Positions 34,481 to 44,347 are shown, counted from the stretch's first letter. The stretch is 54,089 bases of DNA from Longimonas sp040409695 (GCF_040409695.1 NZ_JARWGJ010000016.1:1-54089); one strand, 5' to 3'. Translations and numbers: made by a program. The notes: a model not told the origin generated them from the sequence alone.

Positions 34481-37400
34481 TCATGCCGCATCGGCCGCAG
34501 GTGAGTGGCTTCCGTACGTGGTGGGCATAGGGCGATCCAAGACCTCAGTGTACAGGTACTCGGTAATTCGGTACTGTAGCATAGCAAAGGCAGGGATGAG
34601 CAGCATCACCACGGGGAGTGTAAACAGGATGCCCAACCCCAGGCTCACGGCCAGCGGTACCAGAAACTGCGCCTGCACGCTGGTTTCGATGATGATCGGG
34701 AAGACGCCCAGAAACGTGGTGAGCGACGTGAGCAGGATGGGACGAAAGCGCGATTTTCCGGCGGCCACCAGCGCCTCTGGCCACGACTTCCCGCTGGCGA
34801 ACTCTTCATTGGCAAAATCGATGTAGACCAGCGAGTTGTTGACCACGACTCCGCTGAGGCCCACGAATCCAAAGATGCTAAGCAGTCCAATCGGAATATC
34901 CAGCAAGAGATGGCCCAGAATGGCGCCTGCCCACCCAAACGGGATGACGCTCATGATGACGAGCGGCTGGATATACGACCGAAAGGGAATGGCCAGCAGC
35001 GCATAGATCGCAAACAGCGCGATGGCGAAGCCAATCAGCAACGACCCGAGCGCCTGCTGCTGCTCGCGCTGCTCGCCCTCGAAGCTGAAGTCCAGTCCTT
35101 GAAACGTACCCTGCATAGCTGGAAGGATGCGGGCTTCGAGCACCCCGTTCACCTCCTGACCGGTCACAACCTCCTCGTTTACGTCGGCCGTGATGGTGAT
35201 AACGCGGCGCCCGCCCCGACGGTTGATCTGCGACGGGCCAAAGCCAATATCGGCGGTGGCCACATCGCCGAGTGGAACGAATGCGCCCTCGGCGGTGCGG
35301 ATGCGGTACGTTTCCAGGTCGGTGATGGCACGGCGCTCGTGCTCGGGCAGCCGGGCGAACACCTGCACTTCGTCTTCGCCGCGCTGCAGGCGGTACGACT
35401 CGGCGCCGAAGAAGCCCGCGCGCACCTGCTGGGCCAGGTCGTTCAAGGTGAGTCCGAGCGTGCGCGCCTCGGGGCGCAAAGCCAGCTGCACCTCGCGCTT
35501 ACCGGCTTGCTGGTCATTCTCGACATCAAAGACCCCGGTGAACTGGCGCAGCGAGTCTTGCAGCGCCTCGACTGCGCTGGACAGGGTTTCTGCATCATCG
35601 GCGGCGAGTTCGACAGCGACCGGGTCGCCGAGGTCTACCACGTCGGCCGAGAAGGCAAGCGAGCGGATGCCGGCAGGCTCCTCGAACCGGTCGCGCCAGG
35701 CTTGCTCAAACGCGCGTGCTGTTACCTCGCGCTCCTCCGGATCGATCAGCTCAAACGAGACCTCGGCCAGGCGCGGGTCAATGAGACCAGGGCCGGCATC
35801 GGCCGGGCCAGCATTGGCCTGCGGCTGCTGTCCGATGCTGGTAAACACGTTGGCTACAATGTCGGGATGCGAAGCGGCAAGGTCAGCTTGCAGATCCTCT
35901 GCCGTTTCGCGCCCGGCCGCTTCCAACTGGTCGGTAATGCGCTGCGTCTGCGTGGCGGTAACGCCCACCGGGAGTTCAAGGCGCGCGGTTACGAGTTTGC
36001 CCTCAATGGTCGGTAGAAATGAGAACCGCACGTATCCCCCTGCAATCAATCCACCAATTATAATGAGTACGGCAATGCCCGTGCAGAGCACAACGCCGTA
36101 CTGCGACGTGCTGTACTTCAGGGCACGCTGCAGCGGGCCGTTAATAAAGCGGTCCAGCGCATCCGCAAACCGCTGCTGGATCTTCTTGAGGCGGCGGATG
36201 AACGCATTGTCGTCTTTTTCGGGGGTCTTCTTGACGGTTGACAGGTGGTACGGCAGGATAAAGAGCACCTCAACGAGCGAAAGCAGAAGCACTACAATCA
36301 CGATAAACGGGATGTCGCCCAAGAACTTGCCCAGCGTGCCTTCAATGAAGAGCAGGGGCGCAAAGGCGGCAACTGTTGTGAGCACGGCAAAGATAACCGG
36401 GGCCGCAACCCGGTTAGACCCTGTTACAGCAGCTTCGGTAGGGTCGGCTCCTTTCTCTTGTTCGGCGAAGATATTCTCGCCCACGACGATTGCATCATCC
36501 ACCACGATACCGATCGATAGGATGAAGCCGAAGAGCGAGATCAAGTTGATGGATACGCCGAGCAGATACATAACGGCAAAAGTACCCACAAAGGAAAGCG
36601 AGATGCCCACTGAGGTCCAGAACGCCAGACGCGGATTCAGGAACAGCATGAGCGTCGCAATGACGAGCAGAAGGCCCAGCAGTCCGTTCTTGATGAGCAA
36701 GTCGAGGCGGCTCTCAAGGTCTTCGGCCTGATTCTGCCAGATGCCGACTTGAATGCCATCGGGCAGGGACGGGCGGAAGTTAGCGTCGAGATGGTTTTCC
36801 ACAACCTCCACGTTGCGCAGCACCTGTTCGTTGCCGGTGCGGAAGACCTGCAGGAACGCCGCACGTTCGCCGTTAAACCGGGTGATGAGGTCTGCGTCCT
36901 CAAATCCGTCAACGACGGTGGCGATGTCGCCCAAGCGAAGCTGCGTTCCGTCTGACTGGCTGAGCAGCACAATGTCTTCGAAGTCTTGCTTCGTGTAGTT
37001 CTGCCCCATCGTGCGAATGAGAATCTGTTCATCCGCCGTCTCGATCTCGCCCCCCGGCAGGTCCAGGCTTCCCTCGCGCACGAGTCCAGCTACCTCAGGC
37101 AGCGTGAGTCCGTACGTGCGTAGCGTCTGTCGATCGACCTCAATCGAGATCTCGTAGTCGCGAATGCCGGCGCGCTCGATGAGCGAGATCTCGGGATACT
37201 GCGTGAGCTCGCGGTCGAGCTGCTTGGCGGCTTCTTTGAGAGACCTCTCGCTGGCACGTCCGTAGATGGCGACCTGCAAGACCTGCCGCCGGTTCGAGAG
37301 CTCGGTAACGGTCGGCTGTTCGGCCTCTTCGGGAAAGGCGGTGATGCGGTCGACCTCCTGCTTGATCTCGTCGCGCACCTGAGCGGCATCGGCGCCGCGC

Positions 37401-37690
37401 TGCAGCTCAGCGGTTACAATCCCAAAGTTCTCGGAGGCCGTTGCGAGAATCCGGTCGATGCCCTCCACGCCCTGAATCCGGTCTTCAATACGCTGCACGA
37501 TCGATTCCTCGATCTCTTCGGGGGTGCTGCCCGGGTACTCTACGCGCACCTGCACGGCATCCAGGCTGAACTCAGGAAAGACCTCTTGCACCACCGCAAA
37601 CGCGCTGATACCACCCACCAGAAAGATCAGAATAAAGAGGAGGTTGGAGGCCACGCCGTTGCGGGCCATCCAGTCAATCATACGGGTCAT
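34481..37690 (-). CDS. RND-family efflux transporter (AcrB/MMPL-type pump)
   Basis: A 1069-residue inner-membrane RND pump with 12 helices and two large periplasmic loops. Family points: the N-terminal helix then V-F-P-E-F-S-L-D-A-V-Q-V-R-V-E-Y-P-G-S-T-P-E-E-I-E, and the proton-relay pair D-D in helix 4 (G-I-V-V-D-D-A-I-V-V-G-E-N). It extrudes drugs, bile-like or lipid compounds in a proton-driven tripartite complex with the adaptor and outer-membrane factor encoded directly upstream (60-bp and 62-bp gaps). A TetR gene begins the set, so induction by an effector of that repressor is likely. Substrate unknown. Confidence 0.93.
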   Translation of the reverse strand: MTRMIDWMARNGVASNLLFILIFLVGGISAFAVVQEVFPEFSLDAVQVRVEYPGSTPEEIEESIVQRIEDRIQGVEGIDRILATASENFGIVTAELQRGADAAQVRDEIKQEVDRITAFPEEAEQPTVTELSNRRQVLQVAIYGRASERSLKEAAKQLDRELTQYPEISLIERAGIRDYEISIEVDRQTLRTYGLTLPEVAGLVREGSLDLPGGEIETADEQILIRTMGQNYTKQDFEDIVLLSQSDGTQLRLGDIATVVDGFEDADLITRFNGERAAFLQVFRTGNEQVLRNVEVVENHLDANFRPSLPDGIQVGIWQNQAEDLESRLDLLIKNGLLGLLLVIATLMLFLNPRLAFWTSVGISLSFVGTFAVMYLLGVSINLISLFGFILSIGIVVDDAIVVGENIFAEQEKGADPTEAAVTGSNRVAAPVIFAVLTTVAAFAPLLFIEGTLGKFLGDIPFIVIVVLLLSLVEVLFILPYHLSTVKKTPEKDDNAFIRRLKKIQQRFADALDRFINGPLQRALKYSTSQYGVVLCTGIAVLIIIGGLIAGGYVRFSFLPTIEGKLVTARLELPVGVTATQTQRITDQLEAAGRETAEDLQADLAASHPDIVANVFTSIGQQPQANAGPADAGPGLIDPRLAEVSFELIDPEEREVTARAFEQAWRDRFEEPAGIRSLAFSADVVDLGDPVAVELAADDAETLSSAVEALQDSLRQFTGVFDVENDQQAGKREVQLALRPEARTLGLTLNDLAQQVRAGFFGAESYRLQRGEDEVQVFARLPEHERRAITDLETYRIRTAEGAFVPLGDVATADIGFGPSQINRRGGRRVITITADVNEEVVTGQEVNGVLEARILPAMQGTFQGLDFSFEGEQREQQQALGSLLIGFAIALFAIYALLAIPFRSYIQPLVIMSVIPFGWAGAILGHLLLDIPIGLLSIFGFVGLSGVVVNNSLVYIDFANEEFASGKSWPEALVAAGKSRFRPILLTSLTTFLGVFPIIIETSVQAQFLVPLAVSLGLGILFTLPVVMLLIPAFAMLQYRITEYLYTEVLDRPMPTTYGSHSPAADAA

Positions 37691-37750
37691 GAGCGTGCAG
37701 AGAGAACGGTAGGAGGATGCGGATGGATGTCGGTGGATATGTCGGTCGTG

Positions 37751-38950
37751 TCAGTTGTCGGCAAGCCGGACAGTCATGCTGTCGCTCACGACGGGGAGGT
37801 CGTCGGTGATGACCGGGCGGCCATCGGCCAGATCGCCCGTAACGAAGGCACGATCGTCAACGTGCTGTACGACATCTACTTCGCGCATCACAAGCAGCGT
37901 GTCTGCCTCCACCGTCCACACGGTGCCGTCATTGCGCACGGCGCGGCGTGGTACGGCGTAGTAGGTATCGAGCGAGCGCCCTTCGATGTCGACGGAGACG
38001 TACGATCCCACTGCGAGCGGCGGGCTGTCGTCGGCATCGCTGTCAGGATGCGCGTCGTAGGGCGCATCTACACGCACGGCGACGTTCACCGTACGGGTTT
38101 GCGCATCGAGCGCGCCTTCCACGCGGTCTACGTATCCATCCCACGTGTAGGTGGCATCGCCGTAGTTCAGCGTCACGGCGGCGGAGCGCGGCCGGTCGGT
38201 TTCGCGCGCACTGGTGCGCCACAGCCTGTCAATCAGGGCGGCGCGGCGCGACTCCAGCGGAACGACCACTTCTGCCTGCTCGGTGCTGAAAAGCTGCGCG
38301 ACGGGGGTACCCGGCGCCACGTACGCCCCCTGGTTCGTCATGGTCGTGCGGATGCGTCCGTCAAACGGCGCCACGAGAGCTGTTCGCTCCAGGTTGGTCT
38401 CAGCGGTTTCGAGTTGGGCCTCTGCGCTCTCCAGGTTGGCCTCCGCCGCCCGGAGCTGAGGTTCGCGAAAGAGAAGGCGCCCCAGCTCCGTGCTATCGGG
38501 CTCGGGGGCCTCATCGGCGCGGCGACGCAGGCGTTCATACTCCTCCTTTGCTACGCCCACTTCTTCGCGCGCCTGCAGCACCTCGAACTGGCGCTGCGTA
38601 ACGGCGGCCCGCGCCTGGCGCACCTGGCTTTCGTAGTCTGCCGGGTCGATGCGAGCAAGCACGTCGCCAGCGCGGAACGTCCCGCCGCTCACGAAGGCAT
38701 CGCTCACCGACACGATCCGCCCACCCACTTCGGCCGTCAGGTCGATCTCGCGCGGGGGACGCACAGTGCCGCTCCCGCGGACGGTCAGCGCGCCGGAGCG
38801 GAGCTCAATAGGGGTGGTCGATACAATAGGTGCCTCAGCCGAAGGCTCGTCCTGCGGCGGAGCGCTGCGCAGCGCCACGAGGAGCACGGCGAGGATCAGG
38901 CTGCCTACGATGAGTCCGCCGCCGATCAGGTACGACTTGTATTTGTGCAT
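37751..38950 (-). CDS. RND periplasmic adaptor (membrane fusion protein)
   Basis: A 399-residue adaptor with an N-terminal signal anchor (about 6-28), lipoyl half-motifs flanking a helical hairpin (V-G-G-R-I-V-S-V near 75 and V-A-P-F-D-G-R-I near 200), and beta-barrel and membrane-proximal domains at the C-terminus. It links the RND pump to the TolC-like channel across the periplasm. The coiled-coil hairpin (about 105-185) is Ala/Glu-rich as usual. It is the third gene of the tetR-OMF-MFP-RND set. Confidence 0.92.
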   Translation of the reverse strand: MHKYKSYLIGGGLIVGSLILAVLLVALRSAPPQDEPSAEAPIVSTTPIELRSGALTVRGSGTVRPPREIDLTAEVGGRIVSVSDAFVSGGTFRAGDVLARIDPADYESQVRQARAAVTQRQFEVLQAREEVGVAKEEYERLRRRADEAPEPDSTELGRLLFREPQLRAAEANLESAEAQLETAETNLERTALVAPFDGRIRTTMTNQGAYVAPGTPVAQLFSTEQAEVVVPLESRRAALIDRLWRTSARETDRPRSAAVTLNYGDATYTWDGYVDRVEGALDAQTRTVNVAVRVDAPYDAHPDSDADDSPPLAVGSYVSVDIEGRSLDTYYAVPRRAVRNDGTVWTVEADTLLVMREVDVVQHVDDRAFVTGDLADGRPVITDDLPVVSDSMTVRLADN

Positions 38951-39012
38951 AGCTCGGGGAAAGTGGGGGCCACTGGACGTAGCCGCGGTGAAGAGGTAAA
39001 GGTAAGCAGGGG

Positions 39013-40581
39013 TTAGTCGGTCGGTGCATCTGCTGTCGGAGAGCGATAGACATCGCGAAACAGGCGGGGGTCGTCGGCCTCAGGAGGCGCAACCCAGGCG
39101 CCGCCCAATGCACGGTGCAGCGCAATGCGACTGCCAACGAGGGCTTCTTCGGCGGTGGTGAGGCGCTGCGCCGTCTGCAGACGTGTGCGCTCGGCGTCGA
39201 GCGCCGTGGCGTAGTCGCCAATGCCCCGCTCGTAGCGGCGCATCTGGTTGGAAGCGTTAGACGTGGCCTGTTCAAGCTGGTCTTGTACCAGTGCGTACTG
39301 CTCTTGCTGCTTTTCGTATGCGGTGAGTGCTGCGTGCACCTCCTGGAGGGCGGTAAGCAGCGTCTGCTCGTAAGTAGCGCGTGCTTGCACGTAGCGTGCC
39401 TCGGCAGCGCGCTGCTCGGCGCGCAGGCGGCCCGCCTGAAACACCGGCGCAGCAATTGACGCGACCAGCGACGTAAAGCGCTGGTCGATGTTGAGCAGGT
39501 CGTCGAGCGTGCTGTTCTGGACGCCCCCTTCGCCGGTGAGCGAGAAGCTGGGTAGCCGGTTGGCCCGGGCCACGCCAATCTCACGCTGTGCGGCGTTCAA
39601 CTCCCGTGCATCGGCGCGGAGGTCGGGGCGTGCCAGCAAGAGGTCCGAGGGGAGTCCGGGCGGGACCGGCTGCAGGTCGGCCAGGACCTCGTTGCGAGGG
39701 GCGGAGCGAGCCGCCTGCATCAGAGCCTCGTCGACGTTGCCTGCGAACTGCCCGAGCGTAACGGAGAGGCGGCCTCGTGCGTCGGCAAGCTGGCTCTCGC
39801 GCTGCGGCTGCTCGGCCTGAGCTGCTTGCAACTCCTGACGCAGCGCGTACACCTCGAACGAACGCACCAGCCCGCGATCGTAGCGATCTTCGGCCAGGTC
39901 TACGCGCTCTTGCAAAACGCGAATTGCCTCCTCACCCAGCTGGATCTGGCGCTCCAGGGCAGCCACCTCGAAGTACGTACTGATGGTCTGCGCGATGACC
40001 TGCTGGCGGGCGGTCTGCACCGCATCCACCGAGCCCATAAACCGATCCAGCGCTGCGCCCCGCTGGTTGCGCAGGCGGCCCCAGAAGTCGAGCTCGTACG
40101 AAAGCGACAGCGACAGGCTGTATGTGTCGAACGTGAAGCGATCGATCCTGGCGTCGTCGGGAGCATCGCCGCCAAGAGCGCCCCCGATGCCTACGTTGGC
40201 GGGCTGCGACTGCCGGTTGTAGCTCCCGGTGGCCGTCGCCTGTGGAAAGAGCGGGGCACGTGCAATCCGAAACTGACTGGCGATCTCATCAACGACCGCG
40301 CGGGTGCGTTCCAGGTCGAGGTTGCGTACGAGGGCCGTGTCGATGAGCGCGTTCAGGGCCGGGTCGTCGAAAGCCGTCCACCAGTCAACCGGGTCGAAGC
40401 GGGTCGAGTCGTTTTCGGTAAAGAGCGGTCCGCCTTCAAGAAGCGGGGTATCGTAGGCAGCCGGAAGGTCCGCCTCGGCGTTGGGCGTTTCCATCTGTGG
40501 CGTAAGGGAGCATCCGGCGGCAAGCGCGAGGCTTGCAGCAAGAAGGCTACATCCGATAAGCGAGCGTAAAAATCGCATCAT
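39013..40581 (-). CDS. Outer-membrane efflux lipoprotein (NodT/OprM type)
   Basis: A 522-residue TolC-family channel from the ATG at 40581, starting M-M-R-F-L-R-S-L with a lipobox L-A-A-G-C (about residue 24). An upstream start at 40641 would add 20 non-signal residues. Two long OEP repeats of helices are seen, with A-A-L-E-R-Q-I-Q-L-G-E-E-A-I in the first and Y-E-R-G-I-G-D-Y-A-T-A-L in the second, the latter typical of the family. It is the outer duct of the tripartite pump encoded downstream. Confidence 0.92.
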   Translation of the reverse strand: MMRFLRSLIGCSLLAASLALAAGCSLTPQMETPNAEADLPAAYDTPLLEGGPLFTENDSTRFDPVDWWTAFDDPALNALIDTALVRNLDLERTRAVVDEIASQFRIARAPLFPQATATGSYNRQSQPANVGIGGALGGDAPDDARIDRFTFDTYSLSLSLSYELDFWGRLRNQRGAALDRFMGSVDAVQTARQQVIAQTISTYFEVAALERQIQLGEEAIRVLQERVDLAEDRYDRGLVRSFEVYALRQELQAAQAEQPQRESQLADARGRLSVTLGQFAGNVDEALMQAARSAPRNEVLADLQPVPPGLPSDLLLARPDLRADARELNAAQREIGVARANRLPSFSLTGEGGVQNSTLDDLLNIDQRFTSLVASIAAPVFQAGRLRAEQRAAEARYVQARATYEQTLLTALQEVHAALTAYEKQQEQYALVQDQLEQATSNASNQMRRYERGIGDYATALDAERTRLQTAQRLTTAEEALVGSRIALHRALGGAWVAPPEADDPRLFRDVYRSPTADAPTD

Positions 40582-40665
40582 ACAGCGTCGTGCGGTAGAC
40601 GAAGAAAAGGAGTCATCAGGAGAGACAAGAGCAGACGGCAATCAAGGCATCCTGCTACAGGCCCA

Positions 40666-41295
40666 TTACGGTGCATTGGGAGCTACCAAGCCACGGTGCA
40701 CGACGTCGAACACCTGCTCCTTTCGGGTTTCGACAAAGGCGTCCCAGTCGGAGGCAGAGGCGGGGTGCATCTGTTCGACAGTGGGGCGCGCTATGAAGGG
40801 GAAGATGCAGCCGGCAATGATGGTAAGCAGGGCATGGTCGGGGTCGACCGGTCGAATCTCGCCCGATGCGATGGCGGATTCGATAGCGGCCCGGAAGATC
40901 TGTGGAGGTGTGTCGGTGCCGGCGTCGGCCATCCGCTTCAGGTGCTGGCCCAAGAGCGGACCGCCACGCAAGTTCTCGCTGACGATAAGGCGCATGGCAT
41001 CGGTGTGCGAGGCGCAGAACGCCACGTATCCCGAAATAAAGCGCCGAAGCAGCTCTGAAAACGAGTCGGCCTCGTGAAGCGCCTGGCGGTCGAACGAGGC
41101 CATAAACCGCTCCATCGCATGCGCAAACACGGCATCATAGAGGTCGGCTTTGGTGCTGAAGTAGTAGTGCAGCATCGACTTGTTGATCTGCGCCGCATCG
41201 GCAATCTGCTGCATGCGGGCGCCTGCTCTGCCGTGGCGGGCAAAGAGGACGAGGGCGGCATCAAAAATCTGTTGCTTGGTTGAAGCGGAGGACAT
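40666..41295 (-). CDS. TetR-family repressor of the efflux operon
   Basis: A 209-residue regulator from the ATG at 41295 (M-S-S-A-S-T-K-Q-Q-I-F-D-A-A). The HTH is complete: A-R-M-Q-Q-I-A-D-A-A-Q-I-N-K-S-M-L-H-Y-Y-F (about 27-47), with the Y-Y-F-x-x-K-A-D-L end typical of TetR. The ligand domain is divergent as usual. It is followed 84 bp later by the outer-membrane channel gene, so it most likely controls itself and the pump. No clean operator palindrome was found in the upstream 290 bp. Confidence 0.9.
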   Translation of the reverse strand: MSSASTKQQIFDAALVLFARHGRAGARMQQIADAAQINKSMLHYYFSTKADLYDAVFAHAMERFMASFDRQALHEADSFSELLRRFISGYVAFCASHTDAMRLIVSENLRGGPLLGQHLKRMADAGTDTPPQIFRAAIESAIASGEIRPVDPDHALLTIIAGCIFPFIARPTVEQMHPASASDWDAFVETRKEQVFDVVHRGLVAPNAP

Positions 41296-41586
41296 GCCTT
41301 TGGATGCTGTGTGACATAAACCAATCACAGCCTACCGGATGCTACGCTCGGATTCAACCATATAGTTTAACCAAGTTGTAGGCTGGGCTGCTGAAATGCA
41401 ACGGCACCGCCACAAGTGAGCAGATCTGGAAAGATAGGGTGCGACAGCAGATCACACAGATCAACGCCGTCAAGATGAGGCAGCAAAAATGTGTTCACGC
41501 TGTGTCATTATGAGGTTGAGCAGAAGCAGAGGCGTGGCCTGTAGCGGGCGGTCTACAGTAGAACAACCCATAGCCAAAAAGCGAAA

Positions 41587-41622
41587 GGCTCCTGAACCTG
41601 AAAACGAGCAGGTGCAGGAGCC
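41587..41622 (-). terminator. Rho-independent terminator of the SlyD-like gene
   Basis: A stem of 14 pairs with one mismatch, GGCTCCTG-A-ACCTG against CAGGT-G-CAGGAGCC, with an 8-base loop. Read on the minus strand it is followed by TTTCGCTTTTT and lies 28 bp past the stop codon of the PPIase gene. Confidence 0.85.
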
Positions 41623-41649
41623 AGAAACAGCAACGTGCCGAGAGGAGCA

Positions 41650-42114
41650 TTAATCGTCTTCATCAACAATAGCACTCAGCGTTACCTCGAACGTGAGTGT
41701 TTGACCGGCCAGCGGGTGGTTAACGTCAATGGTAATCGTTTCCTCGGTCATGCGGGCCACAAAAGCGTTTACGCGCTGTCCGTTATCGAGCCGCAGTCGC
41801 AGCGCTGCACCGACCTCCGGATTCATCTCTTCAGGCAGATGATCCCGTTTGATCTCTTTCACCATGTCTGGATTGCGCACGCCATACGCTGCTTCAGGGG
41901 GAACCTCACCCGTTTTCGTTTCACCAGGCTCCATGCCCTCTACCAGATCCTGCAAGCCGGGAATAACCTCATCGTCGCCAATGGTGAACGTGAGCGGACC
42001 GTGCTCTTCAGAGGAGTCGAATACCTCGCCATCCTCAAACCGCCCGATAAATTCAATTTCTACTGTATCGCCTTTTTTTGCTGTAGCCACAGTGGTCGAG
42101 GGGTTTATGAGCAT
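41650..42114 (-). CDS. FKBP-type peptidyl-prolyl isomerase, SlyD-like
   Basis: From the ATG at 42114 the product is 154 residues. Another ATG is at 42120 and a GTG lies just before A-T-A-K-K-G-D. The longer frame to 42312 adds about 66 unrelated residues. FKBP motifs: K-K-G-D-T-V-E-I-E-F-I-G (about 13-24), F-D-S-S, V-I-P-G-L-Q-D-L-V-E-G-M (about 50-61), and the SlyD end block D-V-N-H-P-L-A-G-Q-T-L-T-F-E-V (about 129-143). The inserted IF chaperone domain is present, but the His-rich metal tail of E. coli SlyD is not, the C-terminus being acidic. Cytoplasmic folding helper. Confidence 0.92.
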   Translation of the reverse strand: MLINPSTTVATAKKGDTVEIEFIGRFEDGEVFDSSEEHGPLTFTIGDDEVIPGLQDLVEGMEPGETKTGEVPPEAAYGVRNPDMVKEIKRDHLPEEMNPEVGAALRLRLDNGQRVNAFVARMTEETITIDVNHPLAGQTLTFEVTLSAIVDEDD

Positions 42115-42392
42115 CAACATCGAATTAGAGGCAACGCCAGATACAGGCGTCTGTTCAGCATCCCGTTCAGGAACAACGCAAAAGGAAACACTGCGTGAGG
42201 CTAAATGCTGCACGAAACGTTGCCATGTAGCACGGTCATATATTACTGCTGGGGGATGCTGTGCCAGTGCGATGTGCCGCAGGACCCCTGCTTTTCCCGA
42301 ATCGTCAAACAACAGGCTATGTGTGAAGCGGTTTGATTCATACTATAATATAACCTCACCATCTCCGTCTTTATTTACTGGATGCGTACGCT

Positions 42393-43361
42393 ATGTCCGA
42401 TGTCCCCCTTTCGCTTCGTAGTCCCAACGTATATGCGCTGGTTGTAGCATGTACGCTTCTAACGGCTGCCCTCTCATTCTGGGGAGCGCTCAGCCTGGGT
42501 TCGGTGGCGTTTGTCATACTTATGGTGGTTGTTGCCCTCACGGGAATTCCCCATGGGGCTGTTGACCATGTGGTAGCCGCCGACCTGTACGGCCTGACGT
42601 CGTCGTGGAGCGACCAGGCTAAGTTCTACGGGGTGTACCTTGCGCTGATGGCTGCGTACGGCGTGCTCTGGCTGATCAGTCCGGTTGTAAGTCTGGGGCT
42701 CTTTCTGGTGCTTACCATGTACCACTTCGGGCAGGCCGACCTCGCCTATTGGAACGTTCCCTCCCCCTGGCATCCGCTGCTCTATGCCTCGCGCGGGCTC
42801 TTGCTATTGGGGCTGCCTATCGTGGCGTTTCCGGAGGTGGTCGACCCGATATTTGCCGCCATTGCGGATGTACAGGTGAGCGATTGGCCCGGTGTAACCA
42901 CTGCCTCTACGCTGCTTCTTGGCGGACTCGTGGCGCAGCATGCCCTTTCGCTGGGACTCCTCTCGCAGGTCGGCACGGCCAGCGGCAAAGACGTTGGGCG
43001 CGAGCTCTTCAACACCGCTGTGCTGGCCGTGCTGCTGATCACGGCGCATCCGCTGGTTGGCTTTGCCGTCTACTTTGGACTCTGGCACTCGCTCGGGCAC
43101 ATGATGGAGATTCTGCGCTTCTTTCAGCGGCATGGCCGCACCGCCACGTTTGGCTACTTCTATCGCAAAGCGGCGCTCTTCACGCTCATCTCGTTTATCG
43201 GACTGGGAGGCCTCTATCTGATCAATGAGGCGTTTGGGGCACAGGATCAGATGATCGCGTTGCTGTTCATCCTGATCAGTGTGCTCACGTTGCCGCACAT
43301 GCTTGTGGTAGAGGCTATGTACCAGCGTGAGCGCCCCGAAACAGCCCCCGCCGCTGGATAA
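42393..43361 (+). CDS. blh: Brp/Blh-family beta-carotene 15,15'-dioxygenase
   Basis: A 322-residue polytopic membrane enzyme that splits beta-carotene to two retinals. All signature histidines are visible: H54 and H59 in G-I-P-H-G-A-V-D-H, H111 in Y-H-F-G-Q-A-D, H232 and H236 in W-H-S-L-G-H, H302 in L-T-L-P-H-M. Known family members bind iron through such His residues. The length and about eight helices fit. Retinal is the chromophore of microbial rhodopsins such as xanthorhodopsin, but no rhodopsin gene is in this window. It is divergent from the PPIase gene, and bioY follows 254 bp later. Confidence 0.92.
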   Translation: MSDVPLSLRSPNVYALVVACTLLTAALSFWGALSLGSVAFVILMVVVALTGIPHGAVDHVVAADLYGLTSSWSDQAKFYGVYLALMAAYGVLWLISPVVSLGLFLVLTMYHFGQADLAYWNVPSPWHPLLYASRGLLLLGLPIVAFPEVVDPIFAAIADVQVSDWPGVTTASTLLLGGLVAQHALSLGLLSQVGTASGKDVGRELFNTAVLAVLLITAHPLVGFAVYFGLWHSLGHMMEILRFFQRHGRTATFGYFYRKAALFTLISFIGLGGLYLINEAFGAQDQMIALLFILISVLTLPHMLVVEAMYQRERPETAPAAG

Positions 43362-43615
43362 GTTCGTAGTAGACTGGATAGTCCCGCATTGGATAAGTGC
43401 GCGGTTGCTTCGCATGCCCTTTGTGTCCTGTGCCGTATCCTCTGTAATCCACAGTGCACATTACACAGCTTCATCGGGTATCCCTGAAAAGATACAGGAA
43501 CCGCTTTCACAAAATTGGTGCAGAGAAGAAGCCAGCTCCATTGGAAACTTTGCTCCGGCTTTTGTACTCTGCTCTTCATCACTCGTTACTGTATGTGCAA
43601 CCCTCCCCGAATCGT

Positions 43616-44221
43616 ATGAAGACGGCTGCCCTTTCGCTGCACTCCTCCCGCACCTCATGGATGGACCGCCTCCGGTCTGAAGATGCCTCCGTCGCGCTGC
43701 AGGTAGCGGGAATCACCGGTTTTGCACTGCTCACGGCTTTTGCGGCCGATGCAAACATGCGCCTCTACCTCTGGGAGGTGCCTATTACGCTGCAGACCAT
43801 GATGGTCTACGCAAGTGGCCTCTTCCTGGGCGCACGCAATGGCATGCTCGCACAGGTGCTTTACCTCGCACTCGGGCTGTTCATCCCCGTATACGCGGGT
43901 GATGGTACGGGCGTAGCTTACCTGCTGGGCGCAGCCTCGGCAGGATATCTACTGGCCTACCCGGCAGCAGCGTTCACCATTGGCGCACTCACCAAGCGGT
44001 GGAACAGCCTCACAGGCAGCACGCTGTCGATGCTCATCGGGGCAGCCATCGTCTTCACCGCCGGGGTCGTGTGGCTGCACTACGTGGCCGGACACGCCAC
44101 CTGGATGGAGTCGATTGACAAGGGCTTCCTGCGTTTTGCACTGATCGATCTCGTCAAGATCGGCGTGCTCGGTTTCCTCTTTGGCGGAATGCGCCAGGTG
44201 ATGGGCACGTCCGACGCGTAG
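43616..44221 (+). CDS. bioY: BioY biotin transporter S component
   Basis: A 201-residue membrane protein from the ATG at 43616 (M-K-T-A-A-L). The frame opens at 43454 but the first 54 residues are not family-like. BioY hallmarks: V-P-I-T-L-Q-T-M-M-V-Y-A-S-G-L-F-L-G-A-R-N-G (about 46-67), then G-L-F-I-P-V-Y-A-G (about 79-87), G-A-A-S-A-G-Y-L-L-A-Y-P (about 98-109), and six helices. BioY imports biotin alone or with an ECF module, and no ECF ATPase genes are adjacent. The stop codon is within a 13-bp triplicated repeat. Confidence 0.9.
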   Translation: MKTAALSLHSSRTSWMDRLRSEDASVALQVAGITGFALLTAFAADANMRLYLWEVPITLQTMMVYASGLFLGARNGMLAQVLYLALGLFIPVYAGDGTGVAYLLGAASAGYLLAYPAAAFTIGALTKRWNSLTGSTLSMLIGAAIVFTAGVVWLHYVAGHATWMESIDKGFLRFALIDLVKIGVLGFLFGGMRQVMGTSDA

Positions 44222-44251
44222 ACCCGACGCGTAGACCCGACGCGTAGAACC
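44213..44251. repeat. 13-bp tandem triplication across the bioY stop codon
   Basis: GACGCGTAGACCC occurs twice perfectly (44213-44225, 44226-44238), then once with one change (44239-44251). The bioY TAG (44219-44221) is in the first unit, and later TAG copies are in other frames. Confidence 0.92.
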
Positions 44252-44302
44252 TGCCCCGGCAGTGAGCCGCGCGGCGGAACTGACGCTTCAACCCACTGGT
44301 TC

Positions 44303-44344
44303 GACCGTCTGCATGTTCATGATCCATGCAGACGGTCGTTTTTT
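44303..44344 (+). terminator. Strong terminator after bioY, abutting the next start codon
   Basis: A perfect 13-bp stem, GACCGTCTGCATG (44303-44315) with CATGCAGACGGTC (44325-44337), a 9-base loop and six T residues. The T tract ends 3-4 bases before the ATG (44348) of the TPR gene. Confidence 0.9.
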
Positions 44345-44347
44345 GTG

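Noticed and set aside
35190..36731. 513-codon open frame antisense to the RND pump
   Set aside because: Ser/Arg-rich shadow of membrane-protein codons, no signal or domain.
37586..39016. 476-codon open frame antisense to the adaptor gene
   Set aside because: His/Arg-rich shadow frame without recognisable features.
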